Below, piece by piece: positions 59,084-59,699 of a stretch of DNA of 59,699 nucleotides (the stretch's first letter is position 1; each line of letters begins with the position of its first letter). The notes under the pieces are model-generated. The model was not told the origin of the DNA. It made no database searches and was given only the letters and a program-made list of their open reading frames with translations. The DNA comes from Deltaproteobacteria bacterium (GTDB lineage: Bacteria > SAR324 > NAC60-12), in the NCBI GenBank assembly GCA_002685535.1, contig NYXK01000092.1, forward strand, positions 1-59,699. Reading direction: 5' to 3'. The position numbers and the translations under genes are program-made.

Positions 59084-59699
59084 GCTTGCTTGTGTATAGG
59101 GAGTGATTTCTGATGGCGTTTGACGATGGGATGAATACGGTCTCCTCTGCGTTGACTTGCATCTTTTTTCGCATATGGCTGTGGATGTCTTGCAAGGGGA
59201 TTTCTACTGGGGCCAATATTATGGCTTCTTTGGCTTTCTTTCAAGTCTTTGCAAGTGAAGAGCACATATTGCACCGCTGTTTTGGGTTTTGTGGAGTCAG
59301 TCCATACTCTAGCATTTTCCGTGCTTCCATCTCTTGCAAGTGAAGAATACACGCTGCATCACTGCGTTCATGCGTAAGGGCTACTGTACAGCCCTTCTCT
59401 TTGTATCTAGCTTTCAGCAGCTCCTAAATGGAAGATAAAGCTATTACCCAGACAATACCTGTAACTCTATCAACTTCAGAGAAATTTGTACCATGGCAGC
59501 CTCTTTCGCCATGTGGGGTTCTATGTCAATGCCCAAGATTCTTTCAGCACATTCAATGTCGAATTCATAATTCGCAACTCATCCACTTCCTTTCACGCTC
59601 CTCCTGCCACAGCGCAGCAATATCACCCAAGTCACAACTCCTAGCGCAGACCACTCAAGATTACTCTCCCTCGAAGAAACTTCAATCCATCACCCATCC
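59084..59699. other. Downstream region at window end
   Basis: 616 bp with no gene recognised. A short imperfect direct repeat beginning TTGCAAGTGAAGA occurs near 59250 and 59334. Confidence 0.4.

Overview
The window comes from a filamentous ascomycete (Pezizomycotina). Nearly every gene has several short introns of about 45-70 bp with GTRAGT donors and CTAAY-type branch sites. The gene content is typical of these fungi: Zn2Cys6 and C2H2 fungal_trans regulators, a GH72 glucanosyltransferase, a rhodopsin-like membrane protein, 2EXR proteins, a VAO-type oxidase and a P450. The 2EXR proteins suggest Leotiomycetes, but that is inference. All gene models were spliced by eye from open frames, GT/AG sites and family motifs.

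Layout. 1-1591: no protein gene, but three C/D-box-like small RNA elements. 1592-13594: a C2H2 regulator followed by four tailoring or catabolic enzymes (VAO-type flavin oxidase, FAD monooxygenase, type-B carboxylesterase, P450). The oxidase and monooxygenase are divergent over a promoter rich in TGGGG motifs. 13595-14521: one isolated C/D-like element. 14522-19919: two cell-wall glycosidases, a secreted GH20 and a GH72 with an unusual transmembrane and cytoplasmic tail. 21226-24712: an intact 2EXR gene and a decayed relative that carries a perfect 29-bp inverted repeat. 25268-29060: one continuous gene model encoding two separate Zn2Cys6 clusters. 29940-36000: a BTB-like protein, an ammonium transporter with an in-frame TAG, and a second 2EXR pseudogene. 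36877-40395: a broken secreted berberine-bridge-type oxidase and an intact NmrA-like reductase. 41280-46635: a C2H2 plus Zn2Cys6 regulator that is probably decaying, and a rhodopsin-like seven-helix protein. 46636-49783: about 3.1 kb without a protein gene, holding three more C/D-like elements, two of them in a tandem duplication. 49784-54311: an AAA+ ATPase and, 184 bp downstream, a STAND/NACHT-like protein that has lost its P-loop. 55402-59083: a four-helix membrane protein and the PP1 regulator inhibitor-2/Glc8.

Two things stand out. First, seven dispersed noncoding elements share one architecture: a GCTCGTCRGCGGCCC-like leader, then 35-48 bp later a C box (GATGATGA), then about 94-115 bp to a D box (TTCTGAGATCA), with short terminal stems. 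They look like a family of C/D snoRNA genes. Second, gene decay is concentrated here: two 2EXR copies, the berberine-bridge enzyme, probably one regulator, and possibly the ammonium transporter carry frameshifts or nonsense codons, while their neighbours are intact.
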